From: Serratia nevei | GTDB lineage: Bacteria; Pseudomonadota; Gammaproteobacteria; Enterobacterales; Enterobacteriaceae | Direction of reading: 5' to 3' | Length of the DNA: 64,000 bases | Assembly (NCBI RefSeq): GCF_024160145.1 | Contig: NZ_JAMYWQ010000020.1 | Span: forward strand, 1-64,000 | Part shown: piece after piece, positions 10,007 through 20,422 of the stretch | Layout: every line of letters starts with the position of its first letter | Position numbering within the stretch: the stretch's first letter is position 1 | Notes under the pieces: model-generated | What the model was told of the DNA's origin: nothing | Database searches by the model: none | Seen by the model: the letters and a program-made list of their open reading frames with translations, nothing else | Position numbers and translations under genes: made by a program

Positions 10007-10393
10007 ATGGCAAACAAACCGCAACAGACAACGCTGACGATGTACGGCATCAAAAACTGCGACACCATCAAAAAAGCCCGCCGCTGGCTGGAAGATCAGG
10101 GCGTGGCCTACCATTTTCACGACTACCGCGCCGACGGTCTGAACGAGCAGCAGTTGCGCGGTTTCGTCGCGCAACTGGGTTGGGAGCCGCTGCTCAATAC
10201 CCGCGGCACCACCTGGCGCAAGCTGGACGAAGCGCAACGCAACGCCTGCGATAACGCCGACGCCGCCATCGCGCTGATGCTGGCGCAGCCGGCGATCATC
10301 AAACGCCCGCTGCTGGACGACGGCAACGGCCACGCCCTGCTCGGTTTCAACGCCGACGCTTACCAGCGATTTATCGCCGAGGTCGCCGTATGA
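10007..10393 (+). CDS. yffB: ArsC/Spx-family protein YffB
   Basis: 128 aa thioredoxin-fold protein of the ArsC/Spx family. The N-terminal [17 protein letters not shown] carries the single cysteine of the family in place of a CxxC pair, and [14 protein letters not shown] and IIKRPLL are the usual second and third blocks. E. coli YffB has been structurally described but has no proven arsenate reductase activity. Start at 10007 gives a slightly longer N-terminus than E. coli; ATG at 10040 is the alternative. Its last four bases overlap dapE (ATGA), as in E. coli, so the two are translationally coupled. Confidence 0.9.
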   Translation: MANKPQQTTLTMYGIKNCDTIKKARRWLEDQGVAYHFHDYRADGLNEQQLRGFVAQLGWEPLLNTRGTTWRKLDEAQRNACDNADAAIALMLAQPAIIKRPLLDDGNGHALLGFNADAYQRFIAEVAV

Positions 10394-11517
10394 CTTGCCC
10401 GGTTATCGAACTGGCCCAGCAGCTGATTAAACGCCCTTCCCTCAGCCCAAATGACGAAGGCTGCCAGCAGCTGATGATCGATCGCCTGCAGGCGATCGGT
10501 TTCACCGTCGAGGCGATGGACTTCGAAGACACCCAAAACTTCTGGGCCTGGCGCGGCGAAGGGCAAACCCTGGCGTTTGCCGGGCATACCGACGTGGTGC
10601 CGACCGGCGATGAAAAGCGTTGGGATAACCCGCCGTTTGAACCGGCGATCCGCGACGGCATGCTGTATGGCCGAGGGGCGGCGGACATGAAAGGCTCGCT
10701 GGCCGCGATGGTGGTGGCGGCGGAACGCTTTGTCGCCGCCAACCCGAATCACCGGGGCCGCCTGGCTTTTCTGATCACCTCCGATGAAGAGGCCAGCGCC
10801 ACCCACGGCACGGTGAAGGTGGTCGAAACGCTGATGGCACGCAACGAGCGGCTGGATTACTGCCTGGTCGGCGAACCCTCCAGCACCGAACGCGTCGGTG
10901 ACGTGGTGAAAAATGGCCGCCGCGGCTCGATCACCGCCAACCTGCACATCCACGGCGTACAGGGGCACGTCGCCTATCCGCATCTGGCCGACAACCCGGT
11001 GCATCGCGCCATGCCGGCGCTGAATGAACTGGTGGCGATCGAATGGGATCGCGGCAACGAGTTCTTCCCGCCGACCAGCATGCAGATCGCTAACGTGCAG
11101 GCCGGCACCGGCAGCAACAACGTGATCCCGGGCGATCTTTATGTGCAGTTCAACTTCCGTTTCAGCACCGAGCTGACCGATGCGCTGATCAAACAGCGCG
11201 TGGAAGAGCTGCTGGAACGCCACCAGCTGAATTACAGCATCGAGTGGCGCCTGTCCGGCCAGCCGTTCCTCACTTCGCGCGGCGCGCTGGTGGATGCGGT
11301 GGTTAACGCCGTCGAACACTATTCTGAAGTGACGCCGCAGTTGCTGACCACCGGCGGCACCTCCGACGGCCGCTTCATCGCGCAGATGGGCGCGCAGGTG
11401 GTGGAACTGGGGCCGGTCAACGCCACCATCCACAAGGTCAACGAATGTGTCAGCGCTGCGGATCTGCAGCTGCTGAGCCGCATGTATCAACGCATCATGG
11501 AGCAATTGGTCGCATGA
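10390..11517 (+). CDS. dapE: Succinyl-diaminopimelate desuccinylase
   Basis: 375 aa, same length as E. coli DapE. It hydrolyses N-succinyl-LL-DAP to LL-DAP in lysine and peptidoglycan precursor synthesis. M20-family metallopeptidase signatures: [12 protein letters not shown] (zinc His and catalytic Asp), [10 protein letters not shown] (bridging Asp), [11 protein letters not shown] (catalytic Glu pair) and the C-terminal zinc histidine in NATIHKVNE. It overlaps yffB upstream and the peptidase gene downstream by ATGA, giving a tightly coupled operon. Confidence 0.96.
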   Translation: MTCPVIELAQQLIKRPSLSPNDEGCQQLMIDRLQAIGFTVEAMDFEDTQNFWAWRGEGQTLAFAGHTDVVPTGDEKRWDNPPFEPAIRDGMLYGRGAADMKGSLAAMVVAAERFVAANPNHRGRLAFLITSDEEASATHGTVKVVETLMARNERLDYCLVGEPSSTERVGDVVKNGRRGSITANLHIHGVQGHVAYPHLADNPVHRAMPALNELVAIEWDRGNEFFPPTSMQIANVQAGTGSNNVIPGDLYVQFNFRFSTELTDALIKQRVEELLERHQLNYSIEWRLSGQPFLTSRGALVDAVVNAVEHYSEVTPQLLTTGGTSDGRFIAQMGAQVVELGPVNATIHKVNECVSAADLQLLSRMYQRIMEQLVA

Positions 11518-12188
11518 TCACCGCAGAAATGCTCACCGGCCGCTCAACCGCACACCTGGCGCCGCTGAGTGGCAATCATCGGCTGCAACCGCAGGCGGTC
11601 AACGCTTTCCTGGCGATGCAGCAGGCAGCGCAAGAGGCGGGATTCGATCTCCAGCCCGCCAGCACCTTCCGCGATTTTGACCGGCAACTGGCGATCTGGA
11701 ATGGCAAATTCTGCGGTCAGCGGCCAGTATTAGATAAGGACAGTCAGCCGATCGACGTTGCAGCGCTGTCTGCCGCCGAGCGCTGCGAAGCGATTCTGCG
11801 CTGGTCGGCCCTGCCGGGCGCCAGCCGCCACCACTGGGGCAGCGATCTGGACGTATACGATCCCTCGCTGCTGCCGGAAGGGCAAAAGCTGCAGCTGGAG
11901 CCGTGGGAATATGAGGAAGGTGGTTACTTTGCGCCGCTCAATCGGTGGCTAACGGCGCATATGGCCGAGTTCGGCTTCTATCGCCCCTTTACCGAGGACT
12001 GTGGCGGCGTGGCGGTAGAACCGTGGCATCTGAGCTATCGCCCGCTGGCGCAAGAGGCCGAACATTTGCTGACCCCGGCGCTGTTGCTGGCGGCCTGGCA
12101 AGACAGGGAGATCGCCGGTGCCGAATGGCTCGAACGCCATCTGCCATCGATTTTTTCGCGGTTTATACGCAGTGAAGGAAAGGAGTAG
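11514..12188 (+). CDS. M15-family (VanY-like) metallopeptidase
   Basis: 224 aa, start ATG at 11514 overlapping the dapE stop. The VanY/D-alanyl-D-alanine carboxypeptidase zinc signature SxHxxGxxxD is present as [10 protein letters not shown] (about residues 104-113), and the distal EPWHLSY supplies the third zinc ligand. No signal peptide is visible, so a cytoplasmic or unusual export route must be assumed. The family cleaves D-Ala-D-Ala bonds in peptidoglycan or its precursors; placement directly after dapE fits cell-wall metabolism. E. coli lacks this gene here. Confidence 0.85.
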   Translation: MITAEMLTGRSTAHLAPLSGNHRLQPQAVNAFLAMQQAAQEAGFDLQPASTFRDFDRQLAIWNGKFCGQRPVLDKDSQPIDVAALSAAERCEAILRWSALPGASRHHWGSDLDVYDPSLLPEGQKLQLEPWEYEEGGYFAPLNRWLTAHMAEFGFYRPFTEDCGGVAVEPWHLSYRPLAQEAEHLLTPALLLAAWQDREIAGAEWLERHLPSIFSRFIRSEGKE

Positions 12189-12190
12189 CT

Positions 12191-12376
12191 ATGCAATGGT
12201 TAGCTGATTACTGGTGGATTATTCTGCTGGTGCTGGTGGGGATGGTTGTCAGCGGCATCAAGGAACTGCGCCGCGTCGACGTGAAAAGCTACCTGGCCAA
12301 CAAGCCGGAGATCCCGCCGCACCGCGATAACAACGCCCAGTGGGATGACGAAGACGACTGGCCGAAAAAGAAATGA
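12191..12376 (+). CDS. ypfN: UPF0370 membrane protein YpfN
   Basis: 61 aa. One N-terminal transmembrane helix ([20 protein letters not shown]) followed by a short charged cytoplasmic tail ([17 protein letters not shown]), the UPF0370 pattern. AGGAG ribosome site. Function unknown. It follows the peptidase gene by 2 bp and ends the yffB-dapE operon. Confidence 0.9.
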   Translation: MQWLADYWWIILLVLVGMVVSGIKELRRVDVKSYLANKPEIPPHRDNNAQWDDEDDWPKKK

Positions 12377-12379
12377 TAT

Positions 12380-12407
12380 CAGGGCGCTCATCGGCGCCCT
12401 GAATTTT
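12380..12407 (+). terminator. Terminator between ypfN and ypfH
   Basis: CAGGGCGC/GCGCCCTG 8-bp stem, 6-nt loop, then AATTTTT on the plus strand. It closes the dapE operon and also touches the ypfH stop codon from the other side. Confidence 0.85.
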
Positions 12408-13096
12408 TAGCGAAAGGCGATCAGCTCGCCGCGCTTGCCGGACAACGCCTCGTCCCAGTAGCGCTGCGGCACATAATAATGCAGCCTTTCCAGCGCGGCG
12501 TTCATCATGCCCTGGTTGATCGCATGCCCGACGTTTTCCTCCACGTCCAGCGTGAAATCGGCGCCGCCGGCCCGTAACGCTTCCGCCGCCGCGTGAGCGT
12601 GCTGCACCGCGATCACCGCGTCCTCTTCACCGTGGATCAAATGCACCACGCTGTCGCCGAAAGCCTGCTCAGGCAGCTCGGCGAAACGTCCGCTGAACGC
12701 GACCACGCGCCCGGCCAGCCGGGTTTCCGCTTTTAGCGCCTCAAGCGCCATGATCGCCCCCTGCGAGAACCCCACCAGCGCCGTGCCGGCATAGCCCACG
12801 CCGCTCAGTTGCTGCCAATGGCGCACCACCGCCACAAACTGCGGCATTACGTCTGCAATGCGGGCCGCGCGGTTCTCTTCGGTCACGTCCTGCACCGAAA
12901 ACCACTGGCGCCCGGCGCCGTTGCCAAAAGCTTCGGGGCCACCGATGCTCACCACCTGCGCCTGAGGAAAGTCTTTGGCAAAGTAGCTGCCGATCTCCCC
13001 CATCGCCACCGGGTTGTCGCCGACACCGTGAAACAGCAAGATCAGCTGCGCCGCCGGGGTCGCCGGGCTTTGGACAACGAAATGCTCATGTTTCAT
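12407..13096 (-). CDS. ypfH: Serine esterase YpfH
   Basis: 229 aa alpha/beta-hydrolase of the phospholipase/carboxylesterase type. The oxyanion block LLFHGVGDNPVAMGEIG is at the N-terminus, the nucleophile serine in GFSQGAIMALE (about residue 111), Asp in HGEEDAVI and His in EENVGHAIN complete the triad. E. coli YpfH has esterase activity on short acyl esters; the physiological substrate is unknown. Start at 13096 gives MKHEHFVVQSP, identical in pattern to E. coli. Confidence 0.9.
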   Translation of the reverse strand: MKHEHFVVQSPATPAAQLILLFHGVGDNPVAMGEIGSYFAKDFPQAQVVSIGGPEAFGNGAGRQWFSVQDVTEENRAARIADVMPQFVAVVRHWQQLSGVGYAGTALVGFSQGAIMALEALKAETRLAGRVVAFSGRFAELPEQAFGDSVVHLIHGEEDAVIAVQHAHAAAEALRAGGADFTLDVEENVGHAINQGMMNAALERLHYYVPQRYWDEALSGKRGELIAFR

Positions 13097-13216
13097 CGAT
13101 GACTCCTTGATAGTAATCAAACCTGGTGCGGCGACAGTCGCCGCCACACCGCTGACCGTGACTATACGCCGTTGAGAAATCGGGAAAATCGGGTTTTATT
13201 GAGCGAGTTATTCAAT

Positions 13217-15229
13217 TTATTGCAACGACTGCGACCAGTCGCGCCAGTAGCGGCAGTGTGGCGCATTCAGCTGTTCCAGCGCCTGCGCGGTTTCGTGCCG
13301 CCAGTGGCGCAACAAGGCTTTTTGGCCGCTGACGCCCGCCTGCTGCGCGCAGGCCGCCGGGGATTGCCGCCGTTGCAGATGGCCGCGCAGCGCGGGCAGC
13401 GGCAGATTGCTGGCTAACAGCAACCGCTGCAATGCCCCCAGGCTGGCCTCCAGCGGCCGATGGGCGAAAGCGAACCCGGCCAGCTCGCGCCAGTCCTCTT
13501 CACCCAGCGGCGTGTCACCGTCGTCGCCCGGCATCGCCAGCGCGAGATCGATACGCTGCCGCAGCCAGGGCCAGTCGCGCGCCAGATGCTTGTGCGCCGC
13601 GTGCCGCAGCGCCTCTCCTTGCTCGCTCAGGGGCAAGATAGCCATCGCGGTATAGCAGCCGCTGCTGGCCTCCGGCTTGCTGCCGATACGCACCAGCTCG
13701 AAGCCGCAGGATTGCCAAAAGCGCCACAGCGGCTCGGTATAGCCGAAACTGACCGACAGAAAATCCAGCCCCTGCGCCTGGTGGCGTTGCCGCTCGACCA
13801 GTTGGCGCGCGATGCCCTGCCGCCGCAACGCCGGCAGCGTCGCGATGCGGGTAATGCGCCGCGAGCGCAACGTCGGCGCCCACCACTGGCCACCATGCGC
13901 CGCCAGCGACTGCGCCACCAGATTACCGCGCGGCCGGCGGCGACCGGCCCATACCTCGTGCGCCAACTCAGCGCTCAAGCCGCCTTCGTCCACCAACCAC
14001 ACCGCACCGACCACCTCCTGCCCGGCCTGCGCCAGCCCGAAATGCATGCCGGGCGCATCCATCAGCCTGCGCAAATCCAGCGGCGAGGTGCGGTAATGCG
14101 CGCTGCTCAGCAGGGCATAAAAACGCGCCAGCCGCTGCGGTTCAGCGCACAGCTCGCGCTGTTCCGCCTGGCCGTAATCGATCGCCTGGCCGTCCGCCGG
14201 CCAGGCGGGCAGCTCGTTGAACAGCAACGCATTGTCCGTTACCCGTTCCAACGCATCGCCCTGCGCCCAACGCACCGGCTGTTGCAGGCTCAACGCCTGA
14301 TAGGACGGCAGCCCGGCGCAAAACTTCAGCAGAAAACCGCGGCCGGTGCCTTCGTATCCCTGCACCGTGGTGGTCAGCAGCACGCGCGGGAAATAGCCGA
14401 TCAGCTGCTGCAACAGCGGCGCGGGGATCGCCGCCGCTTCATCCACCAGCAGCCAGCCCACGGCGCTGACGTCGCCCTCCCGGCACTGCGCCAGCAAGGC
14501 GTCGGGTGCCCAAAACGGCGCGCGCCCCTGCGCCCACTCCCCGGCCACCGCCGTGGCGGCGCGGCTCGGCCCGGTGATCCAGCAGGTCAGCGACGACTGC
14601 GCCACCAGCATGCCGGCCAGCGTCGATTTGCCGCGGCCGCGGGCGGCGGTCAGCACCCACACGCCGGATTCGGCCTGCAGCAGTGCCGTCAGGATCGCCT
14701 GTTGTTCTTCGGTCGGCCGGCCATCCGGCGGTTGCCAGCCCTGGCGCGCCGGCAGCGCGGCCAGTCTCAGGGGCGCATCCTGCCGCCAGATCGTCACTTC
14801 GCTATCGGCGGCCAGATGATGCTGCAAATGATGGATGAAATGCGGGGTGGTGATCGGCTGCGGGCAATCGCTCCAGCGCAGGCTGTCGCCGTCCGGCTGC
14901 TGAGGCCATTGCCGCCAGGGCGGCGTCAGCAGCAGCAGCCAACTGCCGGCGCGCAGTGCGCCGCACAGCGCCGCCAACGCCTCCACGTCCAGCGACTGAC
15001 CGGCGTCGAACACCGCGTGCAGCCGCTCCTGCCCCAGCAATTGGCGCACCGCGCCGCTCGCCAACGCCGCCTGGCCGGGCGGCGGGTTTTCTCCCACCCA
15101 CGGCCAGTCGCCCGGCAGCGTTGCCACCAGCCGCTGCGCCTGTTCGCGGCACCAGTCGGGCTCGCCGCTGAGCACCAGCAGGCGCCGGATGCCCTGCCGC
15201 CGCATGAGTTGTTGCGCTGCCTGTAACAT
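13217..15229 (-). CDS. tmcA: tRNA(Met) cytidine acetyltransferase TmcA
   Basis: 670 aa. TmcA makes N4-acetylcytidine at the wobble base of elongator tRNA(Met), using ATP and acetyl-CoA. Seen in order: N-terminal DUF1726 domain ([17 protein letters not shown]), helicase-like module with Walker [14 protein letters not shown] and Walker [35 protein letters not shown], then a GNAT domain ([36 protein letters not shown]-type motif A). ATG at 15229 is preferred over the in-frame TTG at 15244. The opposite strand has a long but spurious open frame. Confidence 0.95.
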   Translation of the reverse strand: MLQAAQQLMRRQGIRRLLVLSGEPDWCREQAQRLVATLPGDWPWVGENPPPGQAALASGAVRQLLGQERLHAVFDAGQSLDVEALAALCGALRAGSWLLLLTPPWRQWPQQPDGDSLRWSDCPQPITTPHFIHHLQHHLAADSEVTIWRQDAPLRLAALPARQGWQPPDGRPTEEQQAILTALLQAESGVWVLTAARGRGKSTLAGMLVAQSSLTCWITGPSRAATAVAGEWAQGRAPFWAPDALLAQCREGDVSAVGWLLVDEAAAIPAPLLQQLIGYFPRVLLTTTVQGYEGTGRGFLLKFCAGLPSYQALSLQQPVRWAQGDALERVTDNALLFNELPAWPADGQAIDYGQAEQRELCAEPQRLARFYALLSSAHYRTSPLDLRRLMDAPGMHFGLAQAGQEVVGAVWLVDEGGLSAELAHEVWAGRRRPRGNLVAQSLAAHGGQWWAPTLRSRRITRIATLPALRRQGIARQLVERQRHQAQGLDFLSVSFGYTEPLWRFWQSCGFELVRIGSKPEASSGCYTAMAILPLSEQGEALRHAAHKHLARDWPWLRQRIDLALAMPGDDGDTPLGEEDWRELAGFAFAHRPLEASLGALQRLLLASNLPLPALRGHLQRRQSPAACAQQAGVSGQKALLRHWRHETAQALEQLNAPHCRYWRDWSQSLQ

Positions 15230-15248
15230 AAGGCTGTATCTCAATCCG

Positions 15249-15275
15249 AAAAAATGCCGGAGTCAGACTCCGGCA
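15249..15275 (-). terminator. Terminator downstream of ypfJ
   Basis: TGCCGGAGTC/GACTCCGGCA 10-bp stem with a 1-nt centre, followed on the minus strand by TTTTTT. It ends ypfJ transcription before tmcA on the same strand. Confidence 0.88.
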
Positions 15276-15284
15276 CTTGAGGCG

Positions 15285-16151
15285 TTAACGGGATGCGAAA
15301 GTGTTGCAGGTATTGGGATCGCCACTGTCGAAGCCCTGTTTAAACCAGGTGTAACGCTGCTGCGAGGTGCCGTGCGTGAAGCTGTCCGGCACGACGCGGC
15401 CCTGGCTCTGCTGCTGCAACCGATCGTCGCCAATCGCCTGCGCGGCGTTCAGCGCCGCCTGCAGGTCACCTTCTTCCAGCATCTGCTGTTTCTCGGCGTA
15501 TTTACCCCACACGCCGGCAAAGCAGTCCGCCTGCAGCTCCATTTTCACCGACAGGCGATTCACTTCCGCCTGGCTGGCACCCTGCTGCATCTGGCGCACT
15601 TTCTGCTCGATGCCCAGCAGATTCTGCACGTGGTGGCCGACTTCGTGCGCCACCACATAGGCCTGAGCGAAATCGCCGCCGGCGCCCAGCTTGGTTTTCA
15701 TGTCCTGATAGAAAGACAGATCGATATACACCGTTCTGTCTCCCGGGCAGTAGAACGGCCCCATCGCCGCCTGACCGGTGCCACAGCTGGTGCGCGTCAC
15801 GCCGCGATACATCACCAGCTTCGGCGGTTGATAGGTTTTGCCCATGCGCTGGAAAATCTCTTTCCAGTTATCCTCGGTCGAGGCCAGCACCACCGAGGTG
15901 AACTTGGCCAGCTCATCGTCTTTCGGACTGATGCTGGCGCTCTGCTGTTGGCCCTGCGGTGCGACGTTGCCGCCGTTCAGCAGCGGCGACAGATCGATGC
16001 CGTAATAGCCGGCCACCAGCACCACCACCAGGATGACGATGCCGCCCTTGCCGCCCACCGGCACGCGGAAACCGCCGCCGCCGCCCAAACCTGAAGACTG
16101 CCCGCGACGATCCTCAACATTGTCACTTTCCCGACGCCCTTGCCAACGCAT
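15285..16151 (-). CDS. ypfJ: Putative neutral zinc metallopeptidase YpfJ
   Basis: 288 aa. A Gly-rich N-terminal cytoplasmic segment is followed by one transmembrane helix ([17 protein letters not shown], about 36-52) and a large domain with the zincin motif HEVGHH (about residues 175-180) and a downstream glutamate region ([12 protein letters not shown]), as in the neutral_zn_ pfam family. The protease domain would face the periplasm. Substrate unknown. It is separated from purC by about 210 bp and from tmcA by its own terminator. Confidence 0.92.
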   Translation of the reverse strand: MRWQGRRESDNVEDRRGQSSGLGGGGGFRVPVGGKGGIVILVVVLVAGYYGIDLSPLLNGGNVAPQGQQQSASISPKDDELAKFTSVVLASTEDNWKEIFQRMGKTYQPPKLVMYRGVTRTSCGTGQAAMGPFYCPGDRTVYIDLSFYQDMKTKLGAGGDFAQAYVVAHEVGHHVQNLLGIEQKVRQMQQGASQAEVNRLSVKMELQADCFAGVWGKYAEKQQMLEEGDLQAALNAAQAIGDDRLQQQSQGRVVPDSFTHGTSQQRYTWFKQGFDSGDPNTCNTFASR

Positions 16152-16318
16152 AAATATACTCCAGATATTTCCCCTGCTCGTTGAAGTTGCGCCGCGATCG
16201 TAAGCGCAAAGGCAGCTTCAAGCCTGAGTGGGATAGGTTTTAGTCATCTCGCACCCATCATTATAAATGGTCTGCCGCAGAGGAAATGTAGAAATTTTCT
16301 GGAAAAACGCAGAATAGC

Positions 16319-16342
16319 GGGACGATCCGGCCGGATCGCCCC
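16319..16342. terminator. Palindromic hairpin downstream of purC
   Basis: GGGaCGATCC GGCC GGATCGcCCC: near-perfect 10-bp stem, 18 bp beyond the purC stop codon. No T-run follows on the minus strand, so it could be a rho-assisted or processing hairpin rather than a classic terminator. Confidence 0.5.
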
Positions 16343-16360
16343 GAATGGCGGTGCCAATGC

Positions 16361-17074
16361 TTAGTCGAGCTTCACGCCGATGCGGCGCGCCACTTCTTCA
16401 TAGGCTTCGATCAGGCCGCCCAGGCTTTGACGGAAACGGTCTTTGTCCATCTTGTCCAGGGTATTCTTGTCCCACAGGCGGCTGCCGTCCGGCGAGAACT
16501 CATCGCCCAGCACCACTTCGCCGTTGAACAGGCCGAATTCCAGCTTGAAGTCGACCAGGATCAGGCCGGCATCGTCGAACAGCTGGGTCAGCACGTCGTT
16601 GGCACGGTAGCTCAGCTCGCGCATGCGCGCCAGATGTTCCTTGCTCACCCAGCCGAAGGTTTCGCAGTAGGATTCGTTGACCATCGGATCGTGCATGGCG
16701 TCGTTTTTGAGGAACAAATCGAACAGCGGCGGGTTCAGCACCAGACCTTCTTCGATGCCCAGACGCTTCACCAGCGAACCGGCGGCGCGGTTGCGGATCA
16801 CGCACTCCACCGGCACCATGTCCAGTTTCTTCACCAGCACTTCGTTGTCGGACAGCAGACGCTCCATCTGGGTCGGGATGCCGGCTTCTTCCAGCTTGCT
16901 CATGATGAAATGGTTGAACTTGTTGTTCACCATGCCTTTGCGATCGAACTGCTCAATGCGCTGACCATCCAGTGCTGACGTATCGTTGCGGAATTCCAAC
17001 ACCAACAGATCGGGATTCTCGGTGGTGTAAACGGTTTTTGCCTTCCCGCGATACAGCTCAGCTAGCTTTTGCAT
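16361..17074 (-). CDS. purC: SAICAR synthase
   Basis: 237 aa, the exact length of E. coli PurC. It ligates aspartate to CAIR with ATP to give SAICAR in purine synthesis. Seen: [11 protein letters not shown] phosphate-binding loop at the N-terminus, [13 protein letters not shown] (SAICAR synthetase signature 1 region), and LVDFKLEFG (signature 2). A good match to a PurR operator lies upstream. It is followed by bamC-dapA on its upstream side in the same orientation, separated by a terminator. Confidence 0.96.
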   Translation of the reverse strand: MQKLAELYRGKAKTVYTTENPDLLVLEFRNDTSALDGQRIEQFDRKGMVNNKFNHFIMSKLEEAGIPTQMERLLSDNEVLVKKLDMVPVECVIRNRAAGSLVKRLGIEEGLVLNPPLFDLFLKNDAMHDPMVNESYCETFGWVSKEHLARMRELSYRANDVLTQLFDDAGLILVDFKLEFGLFNGEVVLGDEFSPDGSRLWDKNTLDKMDKDRFRQSLGGLIEAYEEVARRIGVKLD

Positions 17075-17191
17075 CTTACTTACTCCAGTGATGTATCCCC
17101 GTTGTCTCCCGAGCGCAGCCCGAAATTAGGGGGTATAGAATTGACCTAATGAATTCTTTGGCGTGCCGGGCTCTATTGTGCCAAACCTGCG

Positions 17192-17207
17192 ACGCAAACG
17201 ATACCGT
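17192..17207 (-). promoter_or_regulatory. PurR operator-like site upstream of purC
   Basis: The 16-mer ACGCAAACGATACCGT matches the PUR-box consensus ACGCAAACGTTTTCGT at 13 of 16 positions. It lies about 118 bp upstream of the purC start, inside the bamC-purC gap. PurR with hypoxanthine or guanine would repress purC, as known in E. coli. Confidence 0.7.
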
Positions 17208-17218
17208 ATCGACAAAAC

Positions 17219-17242
17219 AAAAAGGGGCCGAGGCCCCTTTTT
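17219..17242 (-). terminator. Terminator downstream of bamC
   Basis: AAAAAGGGGCC-GA-GGCCCCTTTTT, a near-perfect stem with A- and T-runs on both sides. It ends the dapA-bamC transcript before the purC promoter. Confidence 0.9.
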
Positions 17243-17244
17243 GA

Positions 17245-18297
17245 TTATTTAACGCTGGTTTTACTGAAGGCAGACTGGAATGCCGCCACCAGTGCGTCGT
17301 TTTTCGACTGGGTCAGCGGTTTGCCTTTCGGATCGATAAATTGCAGGCTGGTACGGTTGTTGAGATCGCCGACCTGCAGTTTGTAATCGCCTTCCGCCAG
17401 TTCAGGATCCTTGACGCCCAACGCATCCCAATCGCTGCTGCTCAGGGACTTGTAGGTCACGGCGACGGTGCCCTGCGGACGGCTGCGGTCACCCACTTTC
17501 ATCCCCAGTTTTTCGAGCGCCGCCGGCAGACGATCCCACACCACGGTGTACGGGCCGCGTACCACCAGCATCGGCAGGCCGGTATCATCGGCACCGCTCT
17601 GCACATCCAGCGCGCCAAAGCGGCTGGCCGTCTGGCTGCTTGCCAGGTTGTCCTGCTTGTCCAGGCCTTCGATCAGGGTGTTGATCATCATGCCATTGTA
17701 GCGCTGGATCTCAGACTGGTCGGTCACCTGCTCGGTCTTGCCTTGCTGCTGCAGGCCAACGCTTTTCACCACCAGCGCCTGCTGGTAGCCCTGTTGCTGC
17801 ACGCTGATCTGATAACGGCCTTCGTACTGGTTGTCTTCGTCCAGACGGTTCCACTTCACCCAGTCGGTGGTCAGGGTCTGACCGGCGTCCTGGCGGGAAG
17901 CAATCGCGATGTTCTTCGCCTGCAGCAGGCTGACCACGCGCGACCACAGGTTCTGGTTCTGCGGGCTGTTTTCCAGCAGCAGCGTGCCGCTGTCGCCGGC
18001 GTATTGCGCGCGTGAGCCGCTCAGCAACGCCAACGGCTGCACCGGCGGACGAATGTCCAGTTGCTTGCCGACGTTGCCTTGCAGCGTCGTGGCGGGCACG
18101 TCATAGTTGCCGCTCTGCACCGGCAGGATCATGCCGGACGGCGCGTTCAGCGCCTTGAGCGGAGCCGCGTCGAGGTAGGCCTCGTCGCCGCTGACCTGGC
18201 GCTTGTAGCGCTGATCGCTGCTGCAGGCCGCCAGCATCATCACCAAGGAGATGCCCACTACTTTTGCTACCGTCGACTTTTGCAATGAATAAGCCAT
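17245..18297 (-). CDS. bamC: Outer-membrane assembly lipoprotein BamC
   Basis: 350 aa. Signal peptide with lipobox LAAC (acylated Cys about 25), then the unstructured N-terminal lasso segment [19 protein letters not shown] that packs on BamD, and two helix-grip domains. BamC is an accessory subunit of the BAM complex that folds beta-barrel proteins into the outer membrane. ATG at 18297 (MAYSLQ) is chosen over the in-frame TTG just upstream, by match to E. coli. It follows dapA by 16 bp on the same strand, forming the conserved dapA-bamC operon. Confidence 0.96.
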   Translation of the reverse strand: MAYSLQKSTVAKVVGISLVMMLAACSSDQRYKRQVSGDEAYLDAAPLKALNAPSGMILPVQSGNYDVPATTLQGNVGKQLDIRPPVQPLALLSGSRAQYAGDSGTLLLENSPQNQNLWSRVVSLLQAKNIAIASRQDAGQTLTTDWVKWNRLDEDNQYEGRYQISVQQQGYQQALVVKSVGLQQQGKTEQVTDQSEIQRYNGMMINTLIEGLDKQDNLASSQTASRFGALDVQSGADDTGLPMLVVRGPYTVVWDRLPAALEKLGMKVGDRSRPQGTVAVTYKSLSSSDWDALGVKDPELAEGDYKLQVGDLNNRTSLQFIDPKGKPLTQSKNDALVAAFQSAFSKTSVK

Positions 18298-18313
18298 CAA
18301 ATTTCCCTTAGAG

Positions 18314-19195
18314 TTACAGCAAACCGACGCTTTTCAGCGCGCGCTCCACCACCGGGCGGGCGGTTTCGCTCAGCGGCGTCATCGGCAGACGCAGCGTATC
18401 GGTCGCCATCAATCCCAACGCCTTACAGGCCCACTTCACCGGAATTGGGTTTGCTTCTACAAATAGATCCTGATGCAACGGCATCAAGCGCTGATTTAAG
18501 CGGCGCGCTTCGGCAAATTTGCCCTGCGCCGCCAGCGCGCAAAGTTCCGCCATCTCGCGCGCAGCCACGTTGGCCGTCACGGAAATCACTCCTTTGCCGC
18601 CCAGTTGCATGAAGTCCAGCCCGCTGGCGTCGTCGCCGCTCAGCAAAATGAAGTCTTCATCGTCAACCAGCACTTGGATCTGACTAACGCGACTTAAGTT
18701 CCCCGTCGCTTCTTTTACAGCAACAATATTCTTGATTTTCGCCAGCCGCGCGATGGTCGGCGGCAGCATGTCGCAGCCGGTGCGCGAAGGCACGTTGTAC
18801 AGGATCTGCGGCAGTTCGGTACTCTCGGCGATCGCCTTGAAGTGCTGGTACAGCCCTTCCTGCGTCGGCTTATTGTAGTACGGCGTCACCGTCAGGCAGC
18901 CCACCACGCCGGTATTGGCGAAGCGGGTAGTGAGCGCGATGGCTTCGGCGGTGGCGTTGGCGCCGGTGCCGGCGATCACCGGGATGCGGCCGTCGGCCAG
19001 CTCCAGCGTCTGCAGCACCACGTCAACGTGCTCGTCATGGGCAAGCGTTGCGGACTCGCCGGTGGTCCCTACGGAAACGATCGCCGCGGTGCCACTGGCC
19101 ACATGATAATCGATCAATTTTTTTAGGCTCGCGCGATCGACAGCACCTTTGTCGTCCATCGGCGTCACCAGTGCAACAATACTTCCCGTAAACAT
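18314..19195 (-). CDS. dapA: 4-hydroxy-tetrahydrodipicolinate synthase
   Basis: 293 aa (E. coli 292). It condenses pyruvate with aspartate semialdehyde, the first committed step of lysine/DAP synthesis. Seen: GTTGESATL (family signature 1), the [14 protein letters not shown] block with the catalytic Tyr, VPSRTGCDM, and [12 protein letters not shown] with the Schiff-base Lys (about 161). Start [13 protein letters not shown] at 19195 follows a GGAGGGG ribosome site. Divergent from gcvR. Confidence 0.96.
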   Translation of the reverse strand: MFTGSIVALVTPMDDKGAVDRASLKKLIDYHVASGTAAIVSVGTTGESATLAHDEHVDVVLQTLELADGRIPVIAGTGANATAEAIALTTRFANTGVVGCLTVTPYYNKPTQEGLYQHFKAIAESTELPQILYNVPSRTGCDMLPPTIARLAKIKNIVAVKEATGNLSRVSQIQVLVDDEDFILLSGDDASGLDFMQLGGKGVISVTANVAAREMAELCALAAQGKFAEARRLNQRLMPLHQDLFVEANPIPVKWACKALGLMATDTLRLPMTPLSETARPVVERALKSVGLL

Positions 19196-19341
19196 TGGCC
19201 GTCCCCTCCACAAACAAGTCACTCATGGTACTTTTGCTGCCTATCCAAAAGCAAGCGCACAACCGCGTTGTAAGCGCTTGGCAGGCGGTTTTTTTTATGT
19301 TTACCATGGTAACCCCATTGAGCACGACAGGAAGCGCCATT

Positions 19342-19911
19342 TTGCCTCAGTCAGACGAACACTATCTCGTGATTACCGCGCTCGGCGCCGACCGCCCCGG
19401 AATCGTCAATACCATCACCCGCCACGTCAGCAGTTGCGGATGCAATATCGAAGATAGCCGTCTGGCCATGCTGGGGGAGGAGTTCACGTTCATCATGCTG
19501 CTGTCCGGCAGCTGGAACGCCATCACCCTGATCGAATCCACCCTGCCGCAAAAAGGCGCGGAGCTGGAGCTGCTGATCGTGATGAAGCGCACAAACTCGC
19601 ATGAAAGGCCGCCGATGCCGGCCACCGTGTGGGTGCAGGTGGACGTGAAGGACTCACCGCACATCATCGAACGTTTTACCGATCTGTTCGACACCAGCCA
19701 GATGAATATCGCCGAACTGGTCTCGCGCACGCAGCCGGCGGACGGCGACCTGCCACCGCAGCTGTATATCCAAATCACCGCCCACAGCTCCGGCGATCGT
19801 GGCGCCTCAAATATTGAGCAAGCCTTCCATCGCCTATGTACAGAATTGAACGCGCAAGGCAGTATTAGCGTGGTGAACTATCCACAGCATGACGAGAAAG
19901 ATGGAGAGTAG
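19342..19911 (+). CDS. gcvR: Glycine cleavage system regulator GcvR
   Basis: 189 aa with two tandem ACT domains. GcvR binds GcvA and, without glycine, converts it into a repressor of gcvTHP. The block HYLVITALGADRPGIVNTI matches E. coli GcvR almost exactly. TTG at 19342 (after AGGAAG, about 9 nt) is chosen because E. coli gcvR also begins with TTG and this gives 189 aa against 190; in-frame ATG codons at about 19297-19312 would add residues with no family match. It is followed by bcp after 2 bp. Confidence 0.93.
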   Translation: MPQSDEHYLVITALGADRPGIVNTITRHVSSCGCNIEDSRLAMLGEEFTFIMLLSGSWNAITLIESTLPQKGAELELLIVMKRTNSHERPPMPATVWVQVDVKDSPHIIERFTDLFDTSQMNIAELVSRTQPADGDLPPQLYIQITAHSSGDRGASNIEQAFHRLCTELNAQGSISVVNYPQHDEKDGE

Positions 19912-19913
19912 TG

Positions 19914-20378
19914 ATGAGCCCATTGAAAGCCGGTGACACAGCGCCGAAATTTAGTTTGCCTGACCAGGACGGTGAGGAAATTAATTTGGCCGACTTCCAG
20001 GGACAGCGAGTATTGGTTTATTTTTATCCGAAGGCGATGACGCCGGGCTGCACCGTGCAGGCCTGCGGCCTGCGGGACAACATGGACGAATTGAAAAAGG
20101 TCGGCGTCGAAGTGCTGGGCATCAGCACCGACAAACCGGAAAAGCTGTCGCGCTTCGCCGAAAAGGAGCTGCTCAACTTCACGCTGTTGTCTGATGAAGA
20201 TCATCAGGTGTCGCAACAGTTTGGCGTGTGGGGCGAGAAAACCTTCATGGGCAAGACCTATGACGGCATTCACCGCATCAGCTTCCTGATCGACGCCAAA
20301 GGCAAGATTGAAAAAGTGTTTGATGATTTCAAAACCACCAATCACCACGATATCGTTCTGAGCTACCTGCAGCAGTAA
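19914..20378 (+). CDS. bcp: Thioredoxin-dependent thiol peroxidase Bcp
   Basis: 154 aa peroxiredoxin (PrxQ type). TPGCTVQACGLRD contains the peroxidatic Cys and a resolving Cys five residues later, the E. coli Bcp arrangement. It reduces hydrogen and organic peroxides using thioredoxin. Start ATG at 19914 (MSPLKAGD) is used; the preceding in-frame GTG at 19911 overlaps the gcvR stop. GGAG precedes by 7 nt. Confidence 0.95.
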   Translation: MSPLKAGDTAPKFSLPDQDGEEINLADFQGQRVLVYFYPKAMTPGCTVQACGLRDNMDELKKVGVEVLGISTDKPEKLSRFAEKELLNFTLLSDEDHQVSQQFGVWGEKTFMGKTYDGIHRISFLIDAKGKIEKVFDDFKTTNHHDIVLSYLQQ

Positions 20379-20384
20379 TTCTCA

Positions 20385-20418
20385 CGAAGCGCAGCGGCCC
20401 GCTGCGCTTCGTTTCTTC
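20385..20418. terminator. Terminator between convergent bcp and perM
   Basis: CGAAGCGCAGC/GCTGCGCTTCG, 11-bp stem with 5-nt loop, followed by TTTCTT on the plus strand. Confidence 0.85.
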
Positions 20419-20422
20419 CCGA

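Noticed and set aside
13460-15226. 588-codon open frame on the plus strand
   Set aside because: Entirely antisense to tmcA; Arg/Gln/Ala-rich low-complexity translation, no ribosome site and no domain. It is a shadow caused by high-GC codon usage.
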